DNA from: Lutraria lutraria
Taxonomy: Eukaryota; Mollusca; Bivalvia; Venerida; Mactridae
Assembly: GCA_964023205.1 (NCBI GenBank)
Contig: OZ026847.1
Coordinates: forward strand, 13,957,182-14,021,181
Reading direction: 5' to 3'
DNA: 64,000 nt
Part shown: positions 23,361 to 35,144 of the stretch, piece after piece
Position numbering within the stretch: the first letter of the stretch is position 1
Layout: each line of letters opens with the position of its first letter
Program-made: the position numbers and the translations under genes
Notes under the pieces: generated by a model
Told to the model about the DNA's origin: nothing
The model's input: the letters and a program-made list of their open reading frames with translations, nothing else
Databases searched by the model: none

Positions 23361-24897
23361 AGTGCGATTAGTGTTTACCTAAACACTGATGAATTACTTA
23401 ACTAGTCAAGGTGGTAACTAACTGTACATAAATGATTACCAAGTTATATCCCTTGGAAATTCTACGCAAATGTGTTTCAGCACGGAATGAAAATATGCAC
23501 GTTATGATTGTATTTATGTAGTCTAGTTCTCATATACAACAGATAAGTGTGCCAAATTGTCTAGGGTAGAATATTTGCCAAATGTCATAATAAATAAAGT
23601 CTGTGTAGAGTTGGTGATTATGTTAATATAACAATGTTTACACACGTTACCTGCCTATTCAACAACACTAGGCATAAACTAGATCAGGCAAAACGCGAAA
23701 TTTGAAAGTTTAATTAACATTAAAATATTACACAGAAAGAGGCTAATGCACGGAACTGTGCTGACACAAAATCCATGAATATATGTATATATAAAAAATA
23801 GAATTATTACATGAAAAAAAATAAACAGAAATGGGGTATAGGTCTAAACAAGATGAAAATCCAAAGATACACCATCTTACCTTGACCTTCAAATTTACGT
23901 CCATAAAAATAAAGTACGGAAGACGCAAATAAGCACATAAAAAATCCTGTGATGCACACCACAAAGGCTAGTTTATTACGACGCCACAACTTAGACGCCT
24001 TTTTCATTTTTTCGACTTAGTATTTCTACTTCATTTAATAGTAAACACAAATTTCAGCAACCCGCGAAGTAAATCTGATTGGAATTCACCGTTCACATAG
24101 TAACACTTTTGATACATTCCGACAATTAGATAGTAATCCAACATTGTACTGCGAAACAATTGTAATAATTCAAAACATAACACATGAACTGTATGAAGAT
24201 AGAACTAAATAAATCCGTGTTGTATTGAACTAACATACGAGTAGTAATCTAGTTTATATATTAAGCAAGATGATGATTCCGTAACTCTCCGATAAACATT
24301 GTCAGACGCTGTCACTATAGAAAAGCTACTTTGGATTGATTCATTGATGAGTACTATGTTTCTCGGAGACTACTGTTTGAAAACCATTGTTGCATTTTAA
24401 GGAAGTGATCAATACGTATACAGACAAGTCAGAACCATAAATAAAGGGGACACTGTACAACATTGTTTTCTTTAATTGCATTCTAATGAAAAACTCACGC
24501 AGCTTAATTAAAAAAAACCATAAACATATGAATGATATCATGCGAGTCTTATATTCCGTTTATAATACACTGTTTTCTTCTCATCATGTTGTGGATTTGA
24601 ACGTATTTCAAATTGTATTTGTAGAGTGCTTCGTTTTGTATATGTCAATATTGCCTGCAGCATGATTCAGAACCAGGGCCAATACATACATTATATATAT
24701 ATAAAACTACGGAGCTACGTACTTACTATTCCATGTAATTTTTGGCTGTTCGGTATTGCGAAACACACGACCTTTACTTTTTGAAGAGAAACTCATCTTA
24801 ATTATGTATACCGGAAAAAATTTGTAAAAATGTTTTTTTTTCAGTTTTAGACCAGAACAAGCAGCTTTGGTAATGTTTGAGTTATTTGAAGACACAT
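23361..24897. other. Intergenic AT-rich DNA
   Basis: No recognised gene. The overlapping minus-strand frames at 23743-24007 are hydrophobic but lack a recognisable domain, and they are in competing frames. Confidence 0.4.
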
Positions 24898-25077
24898 ACA
24901 GTGAAACATGTGTTAACCGTCACCTCGGAATAAATACCATCCCGCATATAATAGCCATTCTTTAAAAAAAAACGTCATAAATTATCAAGAACTAAATGAG
25001 CTCTGAATAAAGACCATCTGTAAAAAAGTAAGATTTCGTCTCTCCTAAGGGTGGCCTTTGTTCATAGGTTTTACTGT
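24898..25077. mobile_element. Foldback MITE family 1, copy 2
   Basis: It begins ACAGTGAAACATGTG and ends ATAGGTTTTACTGT, with the internal landmarks GAATAAAGACCATCTG and CCTAAGGGTGGCCTTT shared with the other copies. It is more diverged than the copy at 35607. Confidence 0.7.
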
Positions 25078-25171
25078 TGCAATATAATACACCATGTTTA
25101 CACTGACATATGAAGACACAATTGTACCATGTATGTTTTATTAAACAAAGAGGAGCAATGCTGAGAGTCTT

Positions 25172-25289
25172 GAATACTACTAATAAATAAGTAATGTGCT
25201 GAATACTACTAATAAAAAAGTAATGTGCTGAATTAATACTACTAATAAATAAGTAATGTGCTGAATACTACTAATAAATAAGTAATGTA
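25172..25289 (+). repeat. Minisatellite, ~29-bp unit, 4 copies
   Basis: Four copies of a unit beginning GAATACTACTAATAAATAAG lie at 25172, 25201, 25230 (with a 4-base insertion) and 25263. Confidence 0.9.
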
Positions 25290-26821
25290 TTGTTTTTAGG
25301 TCTACGGATATTGGGCGCATGTGTTCGAACACTTGTGTCCTCTGGCATTGTTTGTAATGTCATTCGCTCCCCACCACTGATGATATTAGATATTACTGTA
25401 TATATACTAATCTTTTGTGCATTATATGTTTATATTAAGATTAAAATGTCAAATCATCACAACAATATTGTTACTTTAATGTGTACTGCATGTGCACTTT
25501 TTTGTTTGTTTGTTTTCATTTCTTTTAGATGTATTTATATCTTTTAAAACACTATTGATTAAATGTATTTTGTGACGTAAGTAATTATTGACTTCTCCGC
25601 AGTATTGATATGTATATATATATGTATATGTGCATGTACATTTGTATTTTGTTCTATTCATGAATGTATATATTATTCTCATGGGCCACAATGCTTGATT
25701 ATTTCATTGAACTCAAAATCACACATAGACAATTCATAGTTAATTGCAGAAAGCGAGGTTATTTTAGTACAAAGTACAGGAACATTGGTTGAAATAACCA
25801 ACCGCTAGTATATAACTGAATTGTCCCTAAAATCAGACGTACAAACGAAACAGTTTCTGTCTTGAGGAAGGAGAATATTGTTCCTTATGACAGAGCACAT
25901 CCAAATGAATACTTGATTATAATGAACCCTAATGAACTACTGAAAAAAAATTGACACACATACAAAGTCATGACCAAACAACACTAAACATAGCAAATGA
26001 ATCAAATGACACATTAGAGAATAATAACTCACGAATCGAAAGAGAGGATGATACATGCTGACTAAACATATGGGTGGGGAATCTGTTATGACGACAAATA
26101 TCAGTACAGATTAATAACCACCATAGGATTTGTTATAATGCAATATTTACAAATCAACTGCAACAAAGCTGTATACAACATAAAATAAGATGACAATAAA
26201 AGATAAAACGTTTGATATTTAGTATCAGTAGAACAATATATTCACAAACTTCTCTATATTTCTCCCACACAGAATTTTAATGTCCAAACATTTCCCAAGA
26301 CGGTAATGAACAAATTATACAGATGAAAGCAATTTCATCGAAACGATTCACTCATTAATTGTTTTATTCCTTTGATAGAATGTTATTAAAATGTCAGTGC
26401 AGAGGAATATAAGATTTCATTGAGCTAGTTGAAGATTTATTGCGTACAGTTTTGGCGACAGCGCCGAGCAAAAATTGCAACCTGCACATCACCATGGAGT
26501 TCAGCTATCGTAGCGATTTCTGAATAAAGAACAAGAAATAAAGATAAAAACAAATACCATGTTTTCACTAATATCCTCTAAAATGAAGGGTATGTGGGTT
26601 GGAAAACTTTTTTCAAGCACATCTTTCATCTTCGGAGACCATTTTTCATGAAAATGAAAATATCGGAGATATAAAAAAAACCAAGAAGGATCAAAAGTTA
26701 AAATGTCGTCAGTAGAAATAGGGTGGGTCTGTTTGTGTAATCCAGGAACTTTTATTGTACGCCTAAGTAAGCCTATGTTATGAAATATTTGGTCAACAAG
26801 ATGATTCGATCCTAATTAGAG
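25290..26821. other. Intergenic AT-rich DNA
   Basis: No recognised gene. A TATATG-type simple-sequence tract lies near 25608-25635. Confidence 0.4.
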
Positions 26822-27090
26822 TCCGCACCCGTGGTCCAGTGGTTAGTGCGCTGGACTAGTTGCCCGCCGATCCGGGTTCGAATCTCGCGGCAGATCAAAC
26901 ATTTCTATGAAGATTTGGCAACATTGTCGATTTAACTCCATATATGGAAAAGCTGTAGGCACCACGCGGAGGGTATTTAAGTTTGAACTAATAAGAATTC
27001 AGTCCAGGAAAACTGCGGGTTAGATGAATCGACCACCGTATATAACTGAGATATTGTTGTAAAATAAACAACGTTAAACTCACTAAAACC
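26822..27090 (+). mobile_element. tRNA-derived SINE (family 1), well preserved
   Basis: A box TGGTCCAGTGG (26832-26842) and B box GGTTCGAATCT (26875-26885) are nearly consensus. The body reads through TTTGGCAACATTGTCGATTT, AATAAGAATTCAGTCC and GACCACCGTATATAACTGA to an A-rich end near 27090. It is the best-preserved family member in the window and the best reference for the others. Confidence 0.85.
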
Positions 27091-27282
27091 ATCCCAATTA
27101 ATGCTGTTTGAATTGTTCTCTCTCTTGTCAAATGTAATAGTTCGATGTAAGTTCCTTAATTTAACATGTTTATTGAAGGGTTGACGTTGTTTCATTATGT
27201 AACGTGGTTCATGCACTTCTGTCGGTTTTCTTTTATTCTATTCCTATCCTATTTGGATTTTGTTTTGTTTATATCGAGTTTT

Positions 27283-27388
27283 ACGCCCCTTTTCTATAGT
27301 CATAATCGCATAACTCTCAATCAGTGAGAGGTTACATTGATTTGAAGTCAGCGATCTTAACCACTCGACCACGGAGGCGGTCTCCTAT
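27283..27388 (-). mobile_element. tRNA-derived SINE, minus strand
   Basis: On the minus strand, CCGTGGTCGAGTGGTTAAG (A box TGGTCGAGTGG) leads into GCTGACTTCAAATCAATG and ACCTCTCACTGATTGAG. The same sequence runs forward at 38788-39020. Confidence 0.7.
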
Positions 27389-27989
27389 TTGGAATTATAT
27401 ATATCAAAATAGCTAAAAATGTGACCAAAATTATTATTGTTCAACAATTCTTTAATACCGCTTTATAAGACCTAGAATTTAGGAAAACATTGAAAATACA
27501 CATTCAGACATTCTGCGATAGTACATAAACGGCTTTGAGCTTATTAATTTTCTAGTCTGGATAATGTAGCCCTCTGGCGACAACAGCTGACATAATAAAC
27601 AGTAATCACAAGTTCAAACTCATATGGACACAATACTAAGTTAAACGCTTTCTTGTAGCGCAATCGGTAAAGTAAAACTGGACAATGTCATAATGCTCAA
27701 TATTATGAAGGCAATCGTGAGTAATAAATTCTTCATATTGAAACAAATAGTTTGGAATATGTAAATCAGATTAATATTGATGGTTATGGCATTTAATTAA
27801 GCAAACCAGACATGTTTGAAAACGAATAATCAGAACATAACACGATTACACACCAGGAAGTAGTATCGACATTTATTCATCTATACATTTATTTTCTTAA
27901 AATACAACCAAACCTCGAAATCCGTACCACAGTTGGGACCTCGAAAGCCTTGATTTTTATCGAATAGAAATACACGACTTAAGCAAGAA
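27389..27989. other. Intergenic DNA
   Basis: No gene recognised. A single A-box-like TAGCGCAATCGGTAAAG near 27656 may be another eroded tRNA-like head. Confidence 0.35.
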
Positions 27990-28185
27990 TTGTTTATGAA
28001 ACACGGATGCCCCTTGGTCACCTTGACCTTTGACGTATTGACCTCAAGATCAACAAAACCTCCCAACCAAATCTGGAGAGCTTATGCCAAACAGTTCTCT
28101 AGTTATTGGTCGGACAAGGTTTGGTCGGACGGGGTTTGGTTACGGACGGACCGAAAGGGGGTGGGGCATACATAAAAACGGATTC
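27990..28185 (+). repeat. Dispersed repeat, 'CCTTGACCTTTGAC' type
   Basis: CACCTTGACCTTTGACGTAT, ACCTCAAGATCAACAAAACC, GTTATTGGTCGGACAAGG and CGGACGGACCGAAAGG follow the wording of a repeat I recognise as common in bivalve genomes. Overlapping open frames on both strands are by-products. The family assignment is from memory. Confidence 0.55.
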
Positions 28186-28375
28186 GAAAAAAAGTAGTTA
28201 TTACAATGAGATTGTATTTGAATAGAGGAGACCGTTAAATGAGGTCTTCCTTTAATCAGTGTGTCGTTTATTTTACCAGAACCACTCGCTGTTTCAAAAT
28301 AAGTGAACAGACACAATGGAAACACTCCAATCTGACAGAGCATGCACACACTAACCATAGACAAGTCACATTATT

Positions 28376-28566
28376 TTTAGCTCGTCTGTTTTCGAAGAAA
28401 AAGTATATTTATTACGATCACTGCGTCGTCTCCGTCATGCAAACACTTTAGTATAGCTTATAACTTAGAAACTATAAGAGGTAGCGACATGAAACTTTAT
28501 ATGTGAATAGATCTCACTGAGGTGGTGAACAGACGAGCGTTGACACCACTCGCGGTACTCTTGTTT
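28376..28566 (+). repeat. Dispersed repeat, 'TTAGCTCGTCTG' type
   Basis: It begins TTTAGCTCGTCTGTTTTCGA and closes with GAACAGACGAGCG ... ACTCTTGTTTT, so GCTCGTCTG and CAGACGAGC form short inverted ends. The start and end resemble a repeat class frequent in bivalves. Confidence 0.5.
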
Positions 28567-29440
28567 TCTATCTTATAAGACAGGACAATCAACAATCCTT
28601 ATATTAGACAGTCTGGTGTTGTCTCCGTATTCTGACTGAATGAAATATCATCATAGGTTACATATATAATTAGCTATATCCATAAAATAGGGAATCTGTT
28701 GTTTTATGTATTCTAATTATTTGTTGAATCTTTCTTTGTCTGGTGTTACACTATAGGCCGACAGTTCAACCTAAATTATATAGAGCTTTCTCATCAAGTT
28801 AACATTGTGTCTACGTTCAAACCAGTAATAACACGTTATTCCACTAACGAAGACAACATAAAACGAAATTGTGGAATAATGACCTTAGATGTAGAAATTC
28901 AGCGTGATCAGCATGAATAAAAAACACCCCCTCCTGACTATCAAGCGGACGTGTGCATGCGTAATCTTGACTTAATATTGATAATTGGGTGATTTATTAA
29001 TTATTGTTACTTTTTGATTTTGTTTTCAGTAGTTCGACCATTTCTGGTCGAATTACACGTCAACGTGGAGGATTTTAAATGACTTAAGAAGGGTACATTT
29101 TCTTCGCCAATAAGTTTTTTTCATAATTTTCTTTAAAGACATCAATAACATCGCGAACAATACTCACAATGTATACCCTATATGTAAATATATCTGTATC
29201 ACCTATAAACATTGTAAAATAATATTCGCCTAAACATGAGCATATTTCAATTATCATTTATATACTAGTAATATATTACATGTATACACTTTCTCGTATC
29301 ACTGATGTCCAAGGATGAACTGGAGGAATGGTTATATCTAGTTAACTAACTGACGAAATTTATTATCATAAATGGTAGCTTAAAGGTATACCAAGGCAGA
29401 TCATACCCCTTCAAAGAAAATTGACAAAATATAGATCAAT
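28567..29440. other. Intergenic AT-rich DNA
   Basis: No supported feature. Confidence 0.4.
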
Positions 29441-29562
29441 ATGTGAAGTTGACGGTTCCTTGTGGACGAGTAAGTAAGCAACATACTGGTTAGAAACTGC
29501 AGTTTACATTAACCGGCCGCCATGTATAACTGACAAATCGATGTTAAACCCACTGAAACTAG
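29441..29562 (+). mobile_element. SINE (family 1) 3' fragment
   Basis: GTAAGTAAGCAACATACTGG, TTAGAAACTGCAGTTTACAT and GCCGCCATGTATAACTGA match the tail of the SINEs at 17098 and 26822. The tRNA head is absent. Confidence 0.65.
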
Positions 29563-29998
29563 ATATACCCCTGTCCGGAAGATGGTTCGCAAGTTGTCAT
29601 TATCCAGATGTAATCGTATATTTACCACAGTTTGATTTAAGTGAGGAATGAGGAAAATTCAGGTTTTAGCACCACCCAAAGAAAATCGTTAGACATGAAT
29701 TATTGCGTGCTTGATTTAATGTAGAATAAATCACAATGCGTATTTGGTACTTTGACTTCTATTGCAGAATTAGCTTTTGAATGATAGCAATAACAAATAA
29801 ATAAGCCATATAGGTAATTAATCTGTAATGTGCGTCTTCTTTACAACAGGGATTGTGTGAAAAGCAAGATTAGGATGTCCGTCTGTCCAGTTGGTTTGGT
29901 AGATGAGGATGTTAACATATAATGACGAAATTATAAATAGATTGTTAAGGAATTTATCGGAATAACAAGTAAACACATGTCTTATCAGATACGAGAGC

Positions 29999-30198
29999 NN
30001 NNNNNNNNNNNNNNNNNNNNNNNNNNNNNNNNNNNNNNNNNNNNNNNNNNNNNNNNNNNNNNNNNNNNNNNNNNNNNNNNNNNNNNNNNNNNNNNNNNNN
30101 NNNNNNNNNNNNNNNNNNNNNNNNNNNNNNNNNNNNNNNNNNNNNNNNNNNNNNNNNNNNNNNNNNNNNNNNNNNNNNNNNNNNNNNNNNNNNNNNNN
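29999..30198. other. Assembly gap (200 N)
   Basis: A run of 200 undetermined bases. Open frames that appear to cross it are meaningless. Confidence 0.99.
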
Positions 30199-30689
30199 AT
30201 TGATTAATTTGTTCATTGCATTGATACTTTCATTTTCTTATAAAAGAACCAAATTTATATATAGTGCGATTTTACGACAGTGTGTCGTTTTGTAAAATTT
30301 GACCATTTTTCGAGTGGAAAATCTTCAATTGCGAGTTTAAAATATCTTTAAAGGTAGTAAAAGTATACATTTTCTGTTAGCGTGTTGAGTTTGCCCATAC
30401 GTTGCACTATATATGAATTAAATATTTTGTACTGCATTGCAATAACATGGAAGTTTATAACACGCGTTGGACAATTCTAATTGTCGAAGTTGTTTCCCTT
30501 CTATATATATATGGGCTACATGGAAAAAATATTTTTTGAATTTTTTTTCGTGACAAACCCCTTTGGGTCCGTCATTACTACTTTAAATATTTGACGACTT
30601 CTAATTATATTTAAGCTAATTTGTCAGAGCGTTTTATTATTTCGTGAGGTAACTAACAGCATTTTATTCTTACGATTAGTAATCTTCAA
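30199..30689. other. Intergenic DNA to the right of the gap
   Basis: AT-rich. Contains TTTTCGTGACAAACCCCTTTGG at about 30547, a block repeated at ~45036, so a small dispersed repeat probably lies here. Confidence 0.4.
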
Positions 30690-30868
30690 AGAAGGCTGTG
30701 CAGCCTTAACGAAAGAGGAAAACAACATATGTACTCCTGGGCTGTGCCATCGATCTTCCGTAAGCTAGCTAGTCTGCTGAAATATGTCTGGTCCCAGGTT
30801 GGATTCGGACTCGCACCGATGAGGGACTAGTACTTTTACTAACCTTTCAACCACGGAGACGCACCACA
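30690..30868 (-). mobile_element. tRNA-derived SINE, minus strand
   Basis: On the minus strand, TCCGTGGTTGAAAGG includes the A box TGGTTGAAAGG (30843-30853), followed by GTGCGAGTCCGAATCC as a B-box variant, then GACTAGCTAGCTTACGGAAG. The same arrangement appears at 61970-62140. Confidence 0.65.
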
Positions 30869-31701
30869 ACTCTCATATAAAAGCCAACCAGAATGACGTC
30901 GGCCTATACACGACGTGCATGCTTTTCTACGAGGAGAAACCGTTCTAATTGTTTCAAGAGGAAAACAGAACTAATATCTTATAATAATTCAATGTTCTGA
31001 TATTCGATATAATTACAGATAATGATTTAGTATCGTATTAATTGTATGTTTACTGTTTACAAACCACTCAAGTATAACCACATTAATCATATCACTGAAC
31101 AAGCATCAACACATTATCATTAAATTACAATTTTCAGATTGATATGCACTTTCTACTCATAAACAATTCCTCGTTCTCCTAGACTTCTTTTAATTATCTG
31201 TGTATTGCCTGGAACAAGCTACATACAACGTGAAATATAATATCTTATTGCTTTTCATACTCTCTGACAGGTCTATTTATTCCAATATTTTCTCTAACGT
31301 TCTTTCAAATAATATTTTGTCCCAATGTATCTCTGTTTATCAAATTGTGGCTGTATTGTACATAACTCCCTTTAATATCCATAACTTCACAGGTATATAT
31401 AAAAATACAAACTTGATTATTGTATCATTTTCTAATTGATGTACTAGTGTCGATATTCATTATACACGCAAAACGATCACGTTTTTAAGACTTATATAGC
31501 ATTTCTAGATAGATAACTGTTAAATAAAACCATTGATTTGCCCATGCGTCAAATGTTTAAAGTAATATTCTGCTTTGAAGTATATGTCATTCCTTTCGAA
31601 GTTCAATAAAAAAGTGTCATTTGTTTGTCTAGGTAGGATAGAGATCATCACGGACTTCGTTCAATATCATTATTATTTACCATTTATATACACTTACATG
31701 G
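30869..31701. other. Intergenic AT-rich DNA
   Basis: No recognised gene. The frame at 31200-31439 is hydrophobic and lacks an identifiable domain. Confidence 0.4.
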
Positions 31702-32109
31702 TCAGGAAGCAAAGCAAAAGGTGATCACAAAAATATGGTATATTGTACATAAATATATCTCGTAGATGCGGTTATATCGTACATAAATATACCTCGTAAA
31801 ATGAGTGAATGGATCAGTTTGTGTATACAATTTTATTTTTTGCAGTTTCACTTTTTGTGTTAATTGTAAAACTGAATTATACGAGTACACTGTTTGCAAA
31901 ATAAAGCGTCTGTCATAACCATGTTCATTAGTAAGACGGTGATCTCTGGTCAGGAAAATGTTACGTGCAATGTTAACATGCGATTGGGCAATCATCATGT
32001 TGAAAACAAGTAGCTCTTCCGGACTTAGAACACGTGACCTTAAAATGAATAGTTTGTGCTGTAAAGCCTGTTTTTTGTATTTTACCACATTATACAGTAC
32101 AACATCCAT
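31702..32109 (-). CDS. Unrecognised minus-strand open frame, 135 residues (doubtful)
   Basis: The frame is longer than chance frames nearby and its middle reads like protein: LRSRVLSPEELLVFNMM, then SHVNIARNIF. The last ~40 residues are Tyr/Ile/Phe-rich AT-biased sequence and probably not coding. It stays open upstream of the Met. A second minus-strand frame at 32942-33160 contains the similar order LSLSNLVF ... LSHVNI. They could be remnants of one duplicated exon or element. I recognise no domain and assign no function. Confidence 0.22.
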   Translation of the reverse strand: MDVVLYNVVKYKKQALQHKLFILRSRVLSPEELLVFNMMIAQSHVNIARNIFLTRDHRLTNEHGYDRRFILQTVYSYNSVLQLTQKVKLQKIKLYTQTDPFTHFTRYIYVRYNRIYEIYLCTIYHIFVITFCFAS

Positions 32110-32182
32110 GTAAAGACCCTCAGGGTCAAAAGTATAATTATCTTAACACGAAGTTTTCTCGTTATCTTCTAAAATAACGTAG

Positions 32183-32250
32183 CCAAGAATCAGACCCACG
32201 ACCATTATTTAGTCGTCCGGCGCGTAACCACTCCATCACCGAACACCCTA
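32183..32250 (-). mobile_element. tRNA-like SINE head, minus strand
   Basis: On the minus strand, GTGATGGAGTGGTTACGCGC is followed by GGTCGTGGGTCTGATTCTTG, matching the order of a tRNA-like A-box region and B box. The A box is degenerate. Confidence 0.45.
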
Positions 32251-32281
32251 ATGTACGTTTACTAAATAACTCCTGAGTAGA

Positions 32282-32473
32282 ATGCTAATTCTTCTGTATT
32301 TGATTCTTAAACTGACTGCTGTGTTTTGTAACGGTTATAAATCATTAAATCATAAACTCATAAATCAGTTCATGGAAATAATATCAGAGATCAGAACATA
32401 CAATGTCATGGCAGTTATTTATTCAGGCACGCTATTCCAAGAAGTCTACAATACCACCCTTGGGCAACATTGA
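32282..32473 (+). CDS. Small open frame with signal-peptide-like start (doubtful)
   Basis: An ATG at 32282 opens 63 codons. The first ~16 residues (MLILLYLILKLTAVFC) look like a secretion signal, and the rest (e.g. SEIRTYNVMAVIYSG) has mixed, protein-like composition. It ends in TGA with no donor site before the stop that clearly extends it. It could be a first exon of a receptor-like gene or a decayed gene, but I cannot name a family. Confidence 0.18.
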   Translation: MLILLYLILKLTAVFCNGYKSLNHKLINQFMEIISEIRTYNVMAVIYSGTLFQEVYNTTLGQH

Positions 32474-32941
32474 AAAACGGTATACAGTAAATTCACTCCC
32501 GTGATTCGGAAATTTAAAATCAATGTTCCTAAAACGCCACAACTTGATTTAATTACTTATAATGTGAAATCATAATACATTACTACACGATGTGCATTGT
32601 CTAACATGAATTGTTGCGTGTAAGATTTAATATTCAACAAATCCAAGAGCGTAAGTGAAACTTGTCTGACATTTAAAGTAACAATTGCCAACAATATAAT
32701 AATCTATGCAAGTAAGCTGAACTGTGTACATGTTGATAAAAAGCCGGTATGAATAACACAATTATGAAACTTATATGCTCACGACTTGGCTCATATGCGA
32801 TGATGTTTTGTGCACTCAGAACATGTCACAAATCCAGTTATACTTGCCTAAGACTGTATGAAAAGAGCCAAGATTGTCGTACCAGACATTGTTTGAACAT
32901 TCCTCTTTTATTCTATTCGGGAGGCGGTCATACAAATGAAG

Positions 32942-33160
32942 TCATAAATACCATAAAACGAGATCAATGTGATCGTTGATTGTGTTAATACCAATAAAAT
33001 ATTTCGTTTCAACATTAAGTTCCTTATACCAAAGCAAAATGTTAACATGCGACAGTACAGCATTGACAATGCAAATTTCGATAAATACGAGGTTAGAAAG
33101 ACTTAGACTCGAATATTCTAAAGCCATTTTACGCTCTTGTATTTGTAATAGTTTGCAGAT
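32942..33160 (-). CDS. Unrecognised minus-strand open frame, ~72 residues (doubtful)
   Basis: Open from just after a TGA at ~33170 to 32942. It includes ETICKLLQIQERKMALEY and SNLVFIEICIVNAVLSHVNI. The second block parallels the frame at 31702-32109, and both encode SHVNI from a shared AATGTTAACATGCGA stretch on the + strand. No domain is recognised. Confidence 0.2.
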   Translation of the reverse strand: MCKLLQIQERKMALEYSSLSLSNLVFIEICIVNAVLSHVNILLWYKELNVETKYFIGINTINDHIDLVLWYL

Positions 33161-33245
33161 AGTTTCATTCTCATTCGTTATTCATGACGGAGACAGTAAA
33201 CAAGAATGCAGCCCACTGATAAATATTTTAAACGTTCCTATCTAA

Positions 33246-33841
33246 GTCTTCACTGAAGCTAAGTGTATACTTATCATGTGCATTATTGTTTGGTTTGTTT
33301 CAACGTAAAGGTAATCTAAAGTGTGGAAGTCTTATAGGAAAATCAGACACAAATATAAATACTTGTTAGCCAAATTATGTTAAAAAGGTCCTTAGGGTCC
33401 ATTTGGAATCGATCGGTTCACAGTCTTTGGCTGTAAACATTGTCCGGTATAAACAGACACATTGTTTAGCCGAAAGACATACGAACCACAAGAGACATTT
33501 TCAGACTTCACAAGTAGTAATACATAACAGAATATTGACATTCATTTGAGTTTCGACATTTAGCTTGAGACAGTATTTCTGCATGAAGTGGACAATGGAA
33601 ATGAAGTTAAACTCTGGCCAATACGGATCGTTGTATCTTTTTTCTCAGCTGATGGTCGCCAAACATTTACTAAAACCTCCACCTACATGGAAATTTTTAA
33701 GTGTTGTATCCAGTACCTTATATCACATCTTATATGTTCTGGTAGATTTTAACCACAGCAAAATACATGCACTGAAAGTCCCCGAAGAATGAAGTTTATT
33801 TATTTAGTTGTGTTTAACACCTTATTTCAACATTTTTTCAG
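33246..33841. other. Intergenic DNA
   Basis: No supported feature. The frame at 33565-33792 starts at TTG and shows no domain. Confidence 0.4.
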
Positions 33842-34056
33842 TTATATACGGCGGTCGATTAACCTGGCCAGATTTCCAGACTGGGCTGTATTCTAATCAG
33901 TACTAACTTACCCTTCCATAAGAACTTGCAACTTCTCCACATGCGGAGGAAAATGGACATATTTTGATAATTTCTATGGAAAGGTATGACCTAGCGTGAA
34001 CGGGAATCCAACCTGGATCGCTGGGTTACGATTCGAGCGAACCACTGGAACACGAA
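33842..34056 (-). mobile_element. tRNA-derived SINE (family 1), minus strand
   Basis: On the minus strand the A box TGTTCCAGTGG (34042-34052) and B box GGTTGGATTCC (34003-34013) head a body with CCTCCGCATGTGGAGAAGTT, TGATTAGAATACAGCCC and GACCGCCGTATATAACTG. This is a near-full-length copy of the same family as 26822-27090, in opposite orientation. Confidence 0.8.
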
Positions 34057-34527
34057 TGAGGTTTTTGCAGCAATATGTCATACTTGGGAATGAAAAGATT
34101 TTAGTTTATTGACTTCAAATGTAAAAGTAGCAGCATCAACTTTACGTTAATGGCTGTGTATATCCTAGGCATTCCCATTATCTTAAACAGACAACTGGCA
34201 CTCATTTCATGTCTGGATTTAGAGCAGGATGTAGTCAATTGTTGTGCCGAATAGAGCTTACTCTACATAAGAATAATATGTTCTTACATCAGTTCAAAAT
34301 TATCAAATTACATTAAATACGCCACAAGAATGTATTCTTACACGGCTACATGCAGTCATATATTTAGGTGTCGTGTGTTTAGACTCAACTCGACATTCAA
34401 TACTGTTTATATACAATTTTCTTTAGTGCCTTTGTAACTATAAATAACATTTTGACAGTTAGCATTTAAAAAAAAAAATACGTTTTGCAGTATGACATTT
34501 TTACAACAAAACATAAAGGTGGGAATC

Positions 34528-34688
34528 GCAGGAAATATGTGAGGCCTGTATCGGTGCTTTACGCTGGGCACGATGAAGAACCAGAAATAAGAATAAATAA
34601 GAGCATGGATAGGAAATCCCGGTTCTCCTGTTTCTTCCCCTCTCGTTGGGTCGGCTCTGAAAAGTCCAAAGCTGTCGGATGGGCTGCT
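34528..34688 (+). mobile_element. SINE 3' fragment preceding the 57-bp array
   Basis: TGCTTTACGCTGGGCACGAT, AAGAACCAGAAATAAGAATA and CCCGGTTCTCCTGTTTCTTC match the body of the SINE at 15335-15665. The tandem array begins directly at the position where this SINE family ends in an ACAACAAA-like tail. Confidence 0.65.
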
Positions 34689-35144
34689 AAACAACAAATT
34701 CAGCAAAACATCTGCACTACGCTGCGTGTCTAACAATCTACTGTTAAACAACAAATTCAGCAAAACATCTGCACTACGCTGCGTGTCTAACAATCTACTG
34801 TTAAACAACAAATTCAGCAAAACATCTGCACTACGCTGCGTGTCTAACGATCTACTGTTAAACAACAAATTCAGCAAAACATCTGCACTACGCTGCGTGT
34901 CTAACGATCTACTGTTAAACAACAAATTCAGCAAAACATCTGCACTACGCTGCGTGTCTAACGATCTACTGTTAAACAACAAATTCAGCAAAACATCTGC
35001 ACTACGCTGCGTGTCTAACAATCTACTGTTAAACAACAAATTCAGCAAAACATCTGCACTACGCTGCGTGTCTAACGATCTACTGTTAAACAACAAATTC
35101 AGCAAAACATCTGCACTACGCTGCGTGTCTAACAATCTACTGTT
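34689..35144. repeat. Minisatellite, 57-bp unit, 8 copies
   Basis: Eight nearly identical 57-bp units start AAACAACAAATTCAGCAAAA; the visible differences are mainly TCTAACAATC versus TCTAACGATC. Because 57 is divisible by three, both strands stay open (a 19-residue repeat each way). Those frames are by-products: they begin or end in flanking SINE sequence and show no independent start context. The first unit grows out of the SINE tail at 34688. Confidence 0.95.

Noticed and set aside
23743..24007. Membrane-protein-like minus-strand frames
   Set aside because: Two overlapping frames compete, both are hydrophobic because of AT bias, and neither shows a domain or splice context.
26822..26900. 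Functional tRNA gene
   Set aside because: A and B boxes are good, but no complete acceptor stem was seen and a SINE body follows. It matches other SINE copies.
29818..30216. Open frames crossing the N gap
   Set aside because: They consist mainly of undetermined residues.
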